From Pseudanabaena sp. ABRG5-3 (GTDB lineage Bacteria > Cyanobacteriota > Cyanobacteriia > Pseudanabaenales > Pseudanabaenaceae): 64,000 nt of DNA. The translations under genes were made by a program, and so were the position numbers. Shown in pieces: positions 1 through 9,180 of this stretch (within the stretch, counting starts at the first letter, position 1; every line of letters begins with the position of its first letter). The DNA is taken from NCBI RefSeq assembly GCF_003967015.1, contig NZ_AP017560.1, positions 744,001-808,000 of the forward strand, given 5' to 3'. The notes below the pieces were generated by a model. It made no database searches and was not told the DNA's origin. It saw only the letters and a program-made list of their open reading frames with translations.

Positions 1-1
1 C

Positions 2-385
2 TTTTCTGGCACACGCCCCACTAATCTCGGCGTAACTAATGGCAAGCTTCTTGATTGCCCTAATTCTCCTAACTGTGTATCGAGCCAAAGCACCGATGCT
101 GAACATAAAATCGCGCCCTTGACCTACACAGGCGATCCAGCCACAGCCTTGACAGATCTCAAGGCTGTGATCGAGAGCCTGCCCCGCACCAAAATTATTA
201 CCGCTGAAGGTAATTATATTTATGCGGAGTTTACAAGCAAGCTCATGGGCTATGTCGATGATGTGGAGTTTTACTTAAATGCTGACAAGGGCATCATTGA
301 GGTGCGTTCTGCCTCACGTCTTGGTCAATCTGATCTAGGCGTAAACCGCGATCGCATCGAAACCATTCGCACCAAATTTGCTTAA
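2..385 (+). CDS. DUF1499 family protein, 5'-truncated by the window edge
   Basis: The frame is open from the first bases, so the start lies outside the window. The visible 127 residues contain a CPNSPNCVSSQ segment followed by an alpha/beta region ending in RIETIRTKFA. The paired-cysteine CPxxPNCVSS motif and the downstream layout match DUF1499, a family of unknown function common in cyanobacteria and plastids. An internal ATG/TTG start would remove the cysteine motif, so the longer reading is preferred. A hairpin and a terminator follow directly. Family assignment is fairly safe; function is unknown. Confidence 0.8.
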   Translation, partial: FSGTRPTNLGVTNGKLLDCPNSPNCVSSQSTDAEHKIAPLTYTGDPATALTDLKAVIESLPRTKIITAEGNYIYAEFTSKLMGYVDDVEFYLNADKGIIEVRSASRLGQSDLGVNRDRIETIRTKFA

Positions 386-395
386 TAAACCCCCC

Positions 396-434
396 ATTTG
401 TAAGGGGCGGCGCGAAGCGCCGCCCCTTACAAAT
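396..434. repeat. Perfect GC-rich palindrome after DUF1499 gene
   Basis: Two 18-base arms (ATTTGTAAGGGGCGGCGC and its complement) are separated by GAA. It is far more GC-rich than its surroundings. It resembles the short palindromic elements scattered through cyanobacterial intergenic DNA and could also act as a strong mRNA 3' hairpin. Confidence 0.75.
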
Positions 435-467
435 AAACAGCGTACTTTGTGCGCTGTTTATTTTTTG
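435..467 (+). terminator. Rho-independent terminator after DUF1499 gene
   Basis: Inverted arms AAACAGCG/CGCTGTTT with a 9-base loop are followed by a T-rich run. It lies directly behind the palindrome at 396-434 and ahead of the ccmK-like gene. Confidence 0.65.
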
Positions 468-553
468 TTATCGCGCAAATAACTGATACATATCATTCAA
501 TCGATACCATTGAGATTTATGATTGTGATTGGTAAAAAATCTAGAGAAAGTTT

Positions 554-880
554 ATGGGAATGGCAGTTGGTTTGGTCGAGGTGTTGGGGCATCCACCCGC
601 ACTCTCCGTTGCTGACACAATGGTTAAAGCTGCGAAAGTCACTTTTGTGGGCTACGAAAAAGTTAGTGGCGCTCGCCTCACCATCATCATTCGCGGGCCT
701 GTGGGCGATGTCAAAAGAGCCGTTGAAGCAGGTGTAGAGGCAGCTAAAAAAATTGAAGTTTTAAGTTCTAAGGACAAAGCATTATTCCTTTCTGCAACCG
801 TAATTCCCCGTCCCCATGAAAATCTCGAAGCAATCACTAAGACGATGCAGTTTAGTTCAGCTATGGATCAATTCCGCTAA
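554..880 (+). CDS. CcmK-type carboxysome shell protein (BMC domain)
   Basis: This 108-residue protein is a single bacterial-microcompartment (BMC) domain, the size of the hexamer-forming CcmK shell proteins. Residues typical of the family are visible: AVGLVEVLGHPPAL, ADTMVKAAKVTFVGYEKV, IIRGPVGDVKRAVEAG and IPRPHENLEAI. The pore loop reads KVSGAR, whereas CcmK1/K2 usually have KIGSGR. It is not beside other ccm genes; aroQ follows within 52 bases, so this is a satellite shell gene. A start at 554 fits the family N-terminus, with AGAGAAAG just upstream. The subtype (K3, K5, K6 or other) cannot be assigned by eye. Confidence 0.85.
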   Translation: MGMAVGLVEVLGHPPALSVADTMVKAAKVTFVGYEKVSGARLTIIIRGPVGDVKRAVEAGVEAAKKIEVLSSKDKALFLSATVIPRPHENLEAITKTMQFSSAMDQFR

Positions 881-931
881 TCAAGGAAAAAGTTAAAAGG
901 ACAAAGAAAAAAGAAGAATTTAGATCAAATA

Positions 932-1369
932 ATGAAAATTTTGGTTCTGCATGGGCCAAACCTCAATATGTTGGGCTTACGGGAGCCAGAGGTATATGGC
1001 AGCACCACATTAGCGCAAATTAACGATCGCCTAACTCAGGACGCGACAGAGTTAGGCGCAGAATTAACATTTTTGCAATCCAATCATGAGGGTGTCCTGA
1101 TTGACACAATTCATGATGCTTTTCAGGTGCAACAGGGGATTTTGATTAATCCGGGGGGCTTAACCCATACCAGTGTGGCTCTCAGAGATGCGATCGCCTC
1201 AGTAAATATTCCTACCGTAGAAGTACATTTGAGCAATATTCATAAGCGCGAAGAATTTCGTCACCATTCATTTATTGCGCCCATTGCGATCGGGCAGATT
1301 AGCGGCTTTGGTGCAGAGAGCTATCGCTTAGGACTTAGGGCATTAGTTGCTCATATATCAAAGTTATGA
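932..1369 (+). CDS. aroQ: 3-dehydroquinate dehydratase, type II
   Basis: This is a 145-residue flavodoxin-like enzyme of the shikimate pathway, converting 3-dehydroquinate to 3-dehydroshikimate. The N-terminus has [18 protein letters not shown], carrying the catalytic Arg/Tyr region. The middle has [16 protein letters not shown], and [14 protein letters not shown] supplies the catalytic His region. Length is normal for type II enzymes, which form dodecamers. The stop codon overlaps the start of the following amidohydrolase gene (ATGA), so the two are probably co-transcribed and translationally coupled. Confidence 0.95.
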   Translation: MKILVLHGPNLNMLGLREPEVYGSTTLAQINDRLTQDATELGAELTFLQSNHEGVLIDTIHDAFQVQQGILINPGGLTHTSVALRDAIASVNIPTVEVHLSNIHKREEFRHHSFIAPIAIGQISGFGAESYRLGLRALVAHISKL

Positions 1370-2715
1370 CAGAACCTTCGCATTATTGGATTGTTAATAC
1401 GCGCATTCCCAATTGTTTTATTGATCAAGCAATTCTCAATCAAGCGGTAGATCTACCCATCGCAACAACTTTACAACGCGATCGCCTATTTCCCTGTCAT
1501 CTAGAAATCACGAATGGTTTAGTCTCTTCCATAGTTCCTAATTTTCCTGATTCACTCACTTCCCAAATTCCTACCGAGAGTTTACCAATTGTTGATGCAA
1601 AGCAAGGACTGATGGTTCCATGTTTTGCAGATTTGCATACCCATCTTGATAAAGGACATATTTGGGAACGGAGTCCTAATCTAGATGGTACATTTCAAGG
1701 CGCACTTAATGGCATCTATCGTGACTGTACAGAGCATCGCAACTGGAACTATGAAGATCTCTATCGCCGCATGGAATTTGGGCTGAAGTGCAGCTATGCC
1801 CACGGAACCAAAGCAATTCGTACCCATTTAGATTGTCCTCCCCATCAGTTTGAAACTACCTTCCAAGTATTTAAGGAACTGCGAGATAAATGGAAAGATA
1901 AAATTACTTTGCAAGCCGTATCTCTAGTAAAGCTTGCCTACTTTGAGACTCCAGAGGGTGAGCAATTTGCAGATGTAGTCGCTGAAGTTGGTGGCATCAT
2001 TGGTGGCATTGCTCATATGATCCCTGAGTTGGATTGGTATTTAGAGCGGATTTTTCAAATAGCACGCGAACGTAATCTATCTCTTGATTTCCATACCGAT
2101 GAGACCGATGATCCTGAGTCCCGTACATTGCATCGTGTTGCTGCTGCTGTGATCAAGCATGGATTTGAGGCTCAAGTTATCTGTGGACATTGCTGTAGTC
2201 TATCAGTCCAAGATGAGGCGATCGCTAATGAAACGATTCAGCTAGTCAAGCAAGCAGGGATTGGGATTGTCAGTTTACCTATGTGCAATATGTATCTGCA
2301 AGATCGGGTTGCTGCCCGAACTCCTCGTTGGCGTGGGGTGACGTTGTTGCGTGAATTAGCTGCCGCAGGCATAACCGTTGCTATTTCTAGTGATAATTGT
2401 CGTGATCCCTTCTATGGATTTGGAGATCATGATTTATTAGAAGTATTTAGCATGGGGACTAAAATATTGCATTTGGATACACCCTACGACAATTGGATAG
2501 AGGCAGTAACCTCTCGTCCGGCAGCCCTCATGGGTTTAGATGACGTTGGCAAAATTGGGATTGGTCATACTGCGGATCTTGTTCTATTTAAGGCTCGTAG
2601 CTATAGTGAGTTGTTATCTCGTCATCAAGGCGATCGCACTGTATTTAGAAATGGCATTGCGATCGATATGACCTTGCCCGACTATGCAGAGCTTGATGAT
2701 TTACTCTTTTCTTAA
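1366..2715 (+). CDS. Amidohydrolase, cytosine-deaminase-like
   Basis: This 449-residue protein belongs to the amidohydrolase superfamily (metal-dependent TIM barrel). Metal and active-site motifs in order: [28 protein letters not shown] and [10 protein letters not shown]. The HTH...HTDE...GH...SDN order matches CodA-type cytosine deaminases and related aminohydrolases. Its exact substrate (cytosine, isoguanine, a pterin or another cyclic amidine) cannot be read from sequence. The start overlaps the aroQ stop by four bases, which implies coupling, although no pathway link to shikimate is evident. An inverted repeat lies just downstream. Confidence 0.85.
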   Translation: MTEPSHYWIVNTRIPNCFIDQAILNQAVDLPIATTLQRDRLFPCHLEITNGLVSSIVPNFPDSLTSQIPTESLPIVDAKQGLMVPCFADLHTHLDKGHIWERSPNLDGTFQGALNGIYRDCTEHRNWNYEDLYRRMEFGLKCSYAHGTKAIRTHLDCPPHQFETTFQVFKELRDKWKDKITLQAVSLVKLAYFETPEGEQFADVVAEVGGIIGGIAHMIPELDWYLERIFQIARERNLSLDFHTDETDDPESRTLHRVAAAVIKHGFEAQVICGHCCSLSVQDEAIANETIQLVKQAGIGIVSLPMCNMYLQDRVAARTPRWRGVTLLRELAAAGITVAISSDNCRDPFYGFGDHDLLEVFSMGTKILHLDTPYDNWIEAVTSRPAALMGLDDVGKIGIGHTADLVLFKARSYSELLSRHQGDRTVFRNGIAIDMTLPDYAELDDLLFS

Positions 2716-2774
2716 TACTGATGTTACGTGGATGGAACTATCACCCCCTATCCCTCAGGCGATCGCGTACACAG

Positions 2775-2837
2775 TAGGGGCGGGTTTAGTTGATAATTCT
2801 GTGCTGAAGCAAGATCTCTATGCAAAACCCGCCCCTA
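2775..2837. repeat. Inverted repeat between convergent genes
   Basis: The arms TAGGGGCGGGTTT (2775-2787) and AAACCCGCCCCTA (2825-2837) flank a 37-base centre. It separates the amidohydrolase gene from the convergent hybrid kinase, whose stop codon begins at 2842, right at the repeat edge. It probably folds in either transcript and may serve as a bidirectional 3' end. Confidence 0.7.
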
Positions 2838-2839
2838 TT

Positions 2840-5800
2840 TTAGAACCTTGCTATAGCTTGAAAAGCTTGAGATACATGATCATATTCCTTCTCAATATTG
2901 TGAATAAGATTTCCTATCCTATTTATATCTTCATCTGATGGCGGATGGGGATTTTTTCTAATCTGATGACATAGAGCTTGCAACTCTTTGCAGTAATTAC
3001 AAAGAGTATTCGCTCCAAATGTGCCACTTCCCCCTTTGAGGGAATGGTTCGCAGTCTCAATGTTAATGATGTCCTTAGTGATCAGAGATGCTTTCATCTT
3101 GGCGATCGCTTTTTCTGAATGCTCTAAATACTCACCAATTAGAGTTGATAAAAATGCTTTTCCAGTAACTTTTTCGAGATTGTTAAGGACTGTTAAATCA
3201 ATTGCTGATTGATTGGCAGACTTTTTTTCTAAATGGAGTGCTAAATGAGTATTCTGGATAGAGTGTGAGGTGTTTGTGGCTGATCTAATACCTACTCTTT
3301 TTAGAGCGGCAACTAGATCTTCCGCTTGTAAGGGTTTAGTTAGATAATCATTCATTCCTGCGGCAAATGCCAAATTACGGGATTCCGTAAAAGCATTAGC
3401 AGAGAGTCCGATAATCCAAGGATGTTGTTCGGTCTTTTGGCGAATGTTTTTAGTTGTTGTTAGTCCATCCATAATTGGCATTTGAACATCCATAATGAGC
3501 AGATCATAGAATTGATGTTCTAGAGATTGAATTGCTTCTAAGCCATTACTAACAGCTTTTCCAATATAGCCAAGCTTTTCTAAAATCAACAATAGAATTT
3601 GCTGATTGGTGGGATTATCTTCTACAACTAGAATCTGAAATGGATATTGGTTGGCAAAATTTTTGTCTAAGATTGATATGTTCAAGTCTTGATTTGTGAT
3701 CTCTGCAACTGAATCGGTAAATATATCTATACAAGATTGATAGAGCCTTGACGCTGTGATTGGTTTGATAATTGTGGAAGAGAAACTTACTGAAATGCTT
3801 TTAGGACTATCTTTGGCAGAAGTTAATAAAATTAAATTTAATTCAGGGAAAATATCCTGAATGTGTTTTGCTAGATCTAATCCATCAACCTCAGATAAGT
3901 ATCTATCAATCAGAACTAGATCAAAATCGTACTCAGTCAGTAATTGCAGGGCTTCTGCTGCCGAATGTGCGCTTTGCACAGACATTTGCCAAGGTTGCGC
4001 ATACAAGGAGATCGCTTGCTGGCATGTTGCATTACTGTTAACATTCAAAATGCGTTTCCCTCTTAATTCTGGAGCGATCTCAATAGGTTCAGATGCAATC
4101 TCCTTTGCCCGAATTGAGAAGCGGAAATCAGAACCTTCGCCAAGAGTGCTTTCAACATTGATCTCGCCGCCCATGAGTTCACAAAGCTGTTTGCAAATGG
4201 CTAGCCCTAAGCCTGTACCACCATACTTGCGGTTGATAGAGCTATCGGCTTGTCTAAATGCTTGAAAAAGTTTGGCGATCGCTTCTGGGGCAATCCCAAT
4301 GCCTGTATCACGGATATGAAATCGTAATTCATGGGTATTCGTGTCTGGATCGATTAATTCTGAAGTTACTGTAACTACAATCTCGCCATGATCTGTGAAT
4401 TTAATGGCATTACTGATTAAATTTACTAAGATTTGTCGTAAACGGCTGTAGTCCCCAAGAATCTGATGGGGGACATCTACATGAATTAATGCGAATAGAT
4501 CTAGAGATTTCTCAACCATGCGTGATGTCATCAGATCTATCACTTCATCGATACATTGTCGGATTTGGAAGGGATGTTCTTCAATCTCAAAATGTCCTGA
4601 TTCAATTCGCGAAAAATCCAGAATATTATTAATTACTGATAGCAGTACTTCTCCACCTTGACGGATGGTTGATACATATTGCTGTTGTTGTGGCGATAGA
4701 GCTGTATCTAGCAAAAGTCCTGTCATCCCAATTACTGCATTCATCGGTGTCCGCAGTTCATGACTCATCACCGCCAGAAACTCACTCTTGGCTTGGTTAG
4801 CTGTTTCCGCCATGCGTGCTGCTTCTAGCTTTGCTTCAGTTTGCTTACGCTCAGTGATATCTTCTACATTAGCAATAATTTGGAGTGGGTTACCTTGCTC
4901 ATCCTTCATCAGGCTTACCCAACTGATCGCATCAATCACATTACCATTCTTATGAATATACTGCTTCTCAATACGGATATTGGTGGCTACTTCCCTAACT
5001 AGATCCTGAAGTGCTACTAAGGTTTTATCGATTGAATCAGGGTGTGTGAGTTCAAAAGCAGTCATCTTGAGTAATTCAGATGCTGAATATCCATATATTT
5101 TGCAGAAACTTTGATTTACATTTAAGAATTTTCCTTCTAAATCTAAAGTGGCAATGCCAACCGAAGCATTTTCGATAGTTAACCTTAATAAAGTTTTGTT
5201 ATGTCGGAGAATTGCTTCGGCAGCTTTGCGATCGCTAATATCTTGAGCAGTTCCATATAACTTAATTACCTGCCCGCGATCGCCATATTCCACATAGCCT
5301 ATAGATTCCACATAGCGATAGGAGTGATCAGATGTTATTAGTCTCAATTCTAGATGATAGGATTCACCCGACTTAATCGCTCTCTGTACGGCTTGATTCA
5401 GCTTTTCCCGATCTTCTACTGCATGCAGTTCTAATATCTCTTCATAGCAAGGAACTCCTAACGATGGATCACAACCAAAAATATTAAATAGTTCATCTGA
5501 CCAAATAATTTCATTGGAAAAAAGATCCCATTCCCAATTGCCAAGTTTGGCGATTTGCTGGGCTTTTGCCAGCATTGTTTCACTTTTGCGTAAAGATTTC
5601 TCAATTTTTTGGAGTTCGCTAATGTCGCGCCCTTCGGGAATTAATAAAATAATTTTTCCTGATTCATCTTTGAGAGGACGAATCGAAAAGTCAATTGTTG
5701 TAACTACTTGACCAGCACCATAGACATCCATATTGTAGCGGATAAATTCCCCTTGAGCAGCTTGGTGAACTGCTTGCTTCATGCGCTGTCTGGTGGCTTC

Positions 5801-7060
5801 AGCAATTGAGAACCAATAGGTTTCCCAAACTGGTTTCCCAATGACATCCGCATGGGTCAGCCCACCAAATTCGAGCGCAGTTCGATTGGCTTCTAATAAA
5901 ATGCCATCCGTTGATAGTAAACCAACAAATTGGAAAGTATTATCAAAAATTCCTTTAAATCGCAATTCACTTTCTTTGCGATCGCTAATGTCAAAGGCAG
6001 AACCTCGCAATACTTGAGTTTTGCCATCGGCTGCTAAGCCTATCCGCGCATTATCACGCACCCAAATGATTTTGCCTTCACGGTGAATCATTCGATATTC
6101 ACTACAAAAAGGTTCCCCTGTCTCTATGCTTATCTGCACTTCTTGCTGCACGCGATCGCGATCTTCAGGATGGATATATTCTGCCCAAGTATTAAAAAAG
6201 CCTGCATTCCATTCTGAAGCTGTTACCCCTAAAAGATCTTGTATTTGGGGGCTAATATAGGCAAATTCTGGAATATTTGAGATCGGTGATACATAGGACA
6301 CACTGGGGATTTGCTCCACTAAAGAGCGATATTGCTGAGTCCATCGATATAGAACTGTATAGGCTTGTTCTGCTTCTTCAGCCTGTTCTAATATTTTGTT
6401 TTTGTAATGTTTAGCTTGCAAAGAGATTTCTATCTGCATGGCAATATTTTGCAACATGATTACATCATCTTGATCCCAGATGTTGTCGTTTCTATTCTCT
6501 AATGCAGAGCATTGATGAACGATCAAAAATCCCCATAATGGCTGGTTAGGATCAAGTTCAGGTAATAAAATTGGCACAAGTACATAAGCTTTGCCAGTAA
6601 ATATTTCTGTTAGGTTTAGACTGCATTGTGTGATCCCTGCTGTGGAGTGATCAATAATTTGGGCTATTGCACTTTCCCCTCGTTGATATTCTTCAATTAG
6701 AAGATTTTCGATTTGAATTTGCGAGCATGGCTCACAAGAATTTTCTTTTGACTCAGCAATGAATCTTCCCTTAAAGTCTATTTCCTGATTGATATCTATA
6801 GACTTACTATTGACTGATTTGTCTAATTTGTAGATAGCAACATGAACAGCGTGAAGGGACTTAAGTAACTTGGCTGTAATGGTGCTAAAAATTTCTTCTA
6901 AATCGTCAGATTGACGTATGATCTGGAGAATTTCTGCATAAAGTAGCATTCTTTGTCTTGCTTTTTCCATTTCTGAATGCAAAGTACTATGATCAATATG
7001 CCCTACTGTCAAGCTGCTAGCTAAGTTGTCACTGTTTAATTGGGAAGATGAGTTGCTCAT
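2840..7060 (-). CDS. Large hybrid histidine kinase (GAF-PAS x4-HisKA-HATPase-REC-REC-HPt)
   Basis: This 1406-residue protein looks soluble, with no membrane segment seen. A GAF-like region (about 30-220) is followed by about four PAS/PAC units (about 240-740), each ending near a DISDRK or DITERK motif. The kinase core has the phospho-acceptor His in [11 protein letters not shown] and an ATPase domain with [15 protein letters not shown] and GGTGLGL. The first receiver keeps an Asp in LIDRYLSE but has lost the usual N-terminal acidic pair (NVNSN). The second is complete (VVEDN, IMDVQMP, K in TKPL). An HPt domain with [11 protein letters not shown] ends the protein. It could therefore run a full internal phosphorelay. 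Its signal and target are unknown. Confidence 0.93.
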   Translation of the reverse strand: MSNSSSQLNSDNLASSLTVGHIDHSTLHSEMEKARQRMLLYAEILQIIRQSDDLEEIFSTITAKLLKSLHAVHVAIYKLDKSVNSKSIDINQEIDFKGRFIAESKENSCEPCSQIQIENLLIEEYQRGESAIAQIIDHSTAGITQCSLNLTEIFTGKAYVLVPILLPELDPNQPLWGFLIVHQCSALENRNDNIWDQDDVIMLQNIAMQIEISLQAKHYKNKILEQAEEAEQAYTVLYRWTQQYRSLVEQIPSVSYVSPISNIPEFAYISPQIQDLLGVTASEWNAGFFNTWAEYIHPEDRDRVQQEVQISIETGEPFCSEYRMIHREGKIIWVRDNARIGLAADGKTQVLRGSAFDISDRKESELRFKGIFDNTFQFVGLLSTDGILLEANRTALEFGGLTHADVIGKPVWETYWFSIAEATRQRMKQAVHQAAQGEFIRYNMDVYGAGQVVTTIDFSIRPLKDESGKIILLIPEGRDISELQKIEKSLRKSETMLAKAQQIAKLGNWEWDLFSNEIIWSDELFNIFGCDPSLGVPCYEEILELHAVEDREKLNQAVQRAIKSGESYHLELRLITSDHSYRYVESIGYVEYGDRGQVIKLYGTAQDISDRKAAEAILRHNKTLLRLTIENASVGIATLDLEGKFLNVNQSFCKIYGYSASELLKMTAFELTHPDSIDKTLVALQDLVREVATNIRIEKQYIHKNGNVIDAISWVSLMKDEQGNPLQIIANVEDITERKQTEAKLEAARMAETANQAKSEFLAVMSHELRTPMNAVIGMTGLLLDTALSPQQQQYVSTIRQGGEVLLSVINNILDFSRIESGHFEIEEHPFQIRQCIDEVIDLMTSRMVEKSLDLFALIHVDVPHQILGDYSRLRQILVNLISNAIKFTDHGEIVVTVTSELIDPDTNTHELRFHIRDTGIGIAPEAIAKLFQAFRQADSSINRKYGGTGLGLAICKQLCELMGGEINVESTLGEGSDFRFSIRAKEIASEPIEIAPELRGKRILNVNSNATCQQAISLYAQPWQMSVQSAHSAAEALQLLTEYDFDLVLIDRYLSEVDGLDLAKHIQDIFPELNLILLTSAKDSPKSISVSFSSTIIKPITASRLYQSCIDIFTDSVAEITNQDLNISILDKNFANQYPFQILVVEDNPTNQQILLLILEKLGYIGKAVSNGLEAIQSLEHQFYDLLIMDVQMPIMDGLTTTKNIRQKTEQHPWIIGLSANAFTESRNLAFAAGMNDYLTKPLQAEDLVAALKRVGIRSATNTSHSIQNTHLALHLEKKSANQSAIDLTVLNNLEKVTGKAFLSTLIGEYLEHSEKAIAKMKASLITKDIINIETANHSLKGGSGTFGANTLCNYCKELQALCHQIRKNPHPPSDEDINRIGNLIHNIEKEYDHVSQAFQAIARF

Positions 7061-7470
7061 ACCTAATGTGTTTGTAAATTTAGCAACAGGTGTCCATATG
7101 CGATTTTATGGGGATAGCTATAGCAACTTTTGAATTAATCTTTGAAAATCATTTCCATTTTGTTTGTTACAAAAGATTTGGTTGGCTTAATAAAGTTACA
7201 AAGACTAGCGAGAAGGATTGCTTAATATCGAGACGAGATAAAATATCTGCAAAATCAGAAAAAATAATAAAAATATTAAAACCTAAATGCTTCCCACCCA
7301 TTACAATTGCATTTTAGTATAACTGATTACTTGACATTGCTGGATATCGCGATCTCCTTTAAAACAACAAAAACGAATTAATTCTCAGTTTAGGGTTGGC
7401 AACATAATAAATTTCTTACTTGTTTTGCTACACTTGCAGAAGAGAAGCAAACAGTACCGAGCATCTATAC
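7061..7470. other. AT-rich divergent intergenic region
   Basis: This 410-bp stretch lies between the divergent hybrid kinase and tldD. It should contain both promoters, but no convincing -35/-10 pair stands out. A 75-codon frame at 7090-7317 has no ribosome site and no recognisable product. Nothing else is seen. Confidence 0.4.
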
Positions 7471-8940
7471 ATGAGAAGCAATCTACTACTGACCAAAGAA
7501 CTGCCAAGTCTACAATATTCGCCCGTTGGCGATCGCTTTGATGAAACATGGGAAGCACCGCTCTCGATCCTCTTGGGGCTTGGTCGGGCTGCAGGAGCAG
7601 ATTTTGTAGAATTTTTCCTAGAACGCAACAATTACATTAGCTGTCTTGCGGAAGATGACACAATTACAAGCATCTCGCCAAGACTTTCCACAGGCGCAGG
7701 TATTCGTGCTTTTAAAGGCAAAGCTGATTGCTATGTCAGTACTAATGACCTGACTTTTTTGGGATTAAAGTCAGCTCTGGAACGCGCCCTTTCCATACTT
7801 GGTTTACAACTTCCTTCTCAAAATTCCATTATTCCCTCAATTCAACTAGAACTCTTTCGTGACTATGCCACTAAAAAAGGTAAAGATTCATGGATTAGTC
7901 AATGCAGCCCAATGAGGGAAATGGGTGATATTCTCCTTGGTGCTAATCAACTCCTTGCCAAAAAAGGTAAACATATCCAATCAAGGCGATCGGGATATTT
8001 TCGAGATTGGCAAGAAATCTTAGTCGCAGCAAGCGATGGGACATTTGCTAGAGATATTCGCCTCACGCAATCAGTTGGTTCCAATCTTCTCTGCGCTGAT
8101 GGTGCAAATCGTTCATCAATTAACAAGCGTGTTGGCGGTACTAGCGATCCCAGCTATCTCCGCAATTGGAATTATGAACCTGTCATTGATGAAATTGCCG
8201 AAGCTGCTGGCAAAATGCTCTATGCCGATTATGTTGAGTCGGGTTCCTATCCCATCATCATGGCAAACCAATTTGGCGGCGTAATCTTCCATGAAGCCTG
8301 TGGGCATCTACTTGAAACTACGGGCATTGAAGCAAAAACTACACCCTTTGCAGAAATGAAAGGTCAGAAAATTGCTCACGAAAATCTTACTGCATGGGAT
8401 GAAGGACGCTCTGAGGAAGCCTTTGGCACAATCGATATGGATGATGAAGGAATGCCAACACAGCGCACACTTTTAATTGAAAATGGAATCCTCAAAAACT
8501 TTATTAGCGATCGCGCAGGGGAATTACGCACAGGACATCCACGTACAGGTAGTGGTCGTCGCCAAAGCTATGCCTATGCTGCGGCCAGTCGGATGCGAAA
8601 TACCTATATTGATGCAGGTGACTTTTCTCTAGATGATCTATTTGCCTCCGTCGATAAGGGCATCTATTGCAAAAAAATGGGTGGTGGCAGCGTCCTCCCT
8701 ACTGGACAATTTAACTTTGCCGTAGACGAAGCCTATTTAATCGAAAATGGCAAAATCACCAAACCACTTAAGGGTGCAACCCTCATTGGCGATGCCAAAG
8801 AAATCATGCAGGAAATTTCTATGAGTTCGCGGGATCTGGAACTTGCCGCAGGGTTTTGTGGTTCTGTGAGTGGCAGTGTGTATGTCACAGTTGGGCAACC
8901 CCATATTAAAGTTGATGCGATTACTGTTGGTGGTCGTTAA
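7471..8940 (+). CDS. tldD: TldD/PmbA-family metalloprotease, TldD type
   Basis: This 489-residue protein matches TldD, the zinc-protease half of the TldD/TldE (PmbA) pair. The zinc motif HEACGH is followed by [10 protein letters not shown], and the C-terminal half has [21 protein letters not shown] and [13 protein letters not shown]. TldD/TldE matures modified peptides and degrades unfolded ones in characterised bacteria; the cyanobacterial role is less clear. The open frame extends to a TTG at 7420, but ATG 7471 gives a better-fitting N-terminus. No TldE gene is adjacent, so the partner must be elsewhere. A hairpin follows the stop. Confidence 0.9.
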   Translation: MRSNLLLTKELPSLQYSPVGDRFDETWEAPLSILLGLGRAAGADFVEFFLERNNYISCLAEDDTITSISPRLSTGAGIRAFKGKADCYVSTNDLTFLGLKSALERALSILGLQLPSQNSIIPSIQLELFRDYATKKGKDSWISQCSPMREMGDILLGANQLLAKKGKHIQSRRSGYFRDWQEILVAASDGTFARDIRLTQSVGSNLLCADGANRSSINKRVGGTSDPSYLRNWNYEPVIDEIAEAAGKMLYADYVESGSYPIIMANQFGGVIFHEACGHLLETTGIEAKTTPFAEMKGQKIAHENLTAWDEGRSEEAFGTIDMDDEGMPTQRTLLIENGILKNFISDRAGELRTGHPRTGSGRRQSYAYAAASRMRNTYIDAGDFSLDDLFASVDKGIYCKKMGGGSVLPTGQFNFAVDEAYLIENGKITKPLKGATLIGDAKEIMQEISMSSRDLELAAGFCGSVSGSVYVTVGQPHIKVDAITVGGR

Positions 8941-8949
8941 AATTTGATA

Positions 8950-8986
8950 GTTTTGGAAACCTTTACGAAGCTTAGGTTTCCAAAAC
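8950..8986 (+). terminator. Hairpin after tldD
   Basis: The arms GTTTTGGAAACC and GGTTTCCAAAAC flank a 13-base loop. There is no strong T-run, so it may be a stability hairpin more than a classical terminator. The next 190 bp hold nothing recognisable apart from the leader of the following kinase. Confidence 0.5.
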
Positions 8987-9180
8987 TTGTTTCATTGCTA
9001 TATTTAAGTTGTTTTTTAGTGTTGTCTAGGGTATGCTCATTGGCTAGTTATATCTAGTTATATATAGTGCCAAGCAATGAGAGGAAATGCAGGCTTTATC
9101 TTCTAAGAACTGATTTGCGACTGCTATATCATAAAAAAACGGATGTATTTGATTAAGCTTTCTAGTAAGGTGATCGGGTC

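Noticed and set aside
2684-2938. 84-codon frame overlapping the amidohydrolase and kinase ends
   Set aside because: It reads through the inverted repeat and antisense to the kinase C-terminus.
7090-7317. 75-codon plus-strand frame between the hybrid kinase and tldD
   Set aside because: AT-rich, no ribosome site, no recognisable pattern; treated as intergenic.
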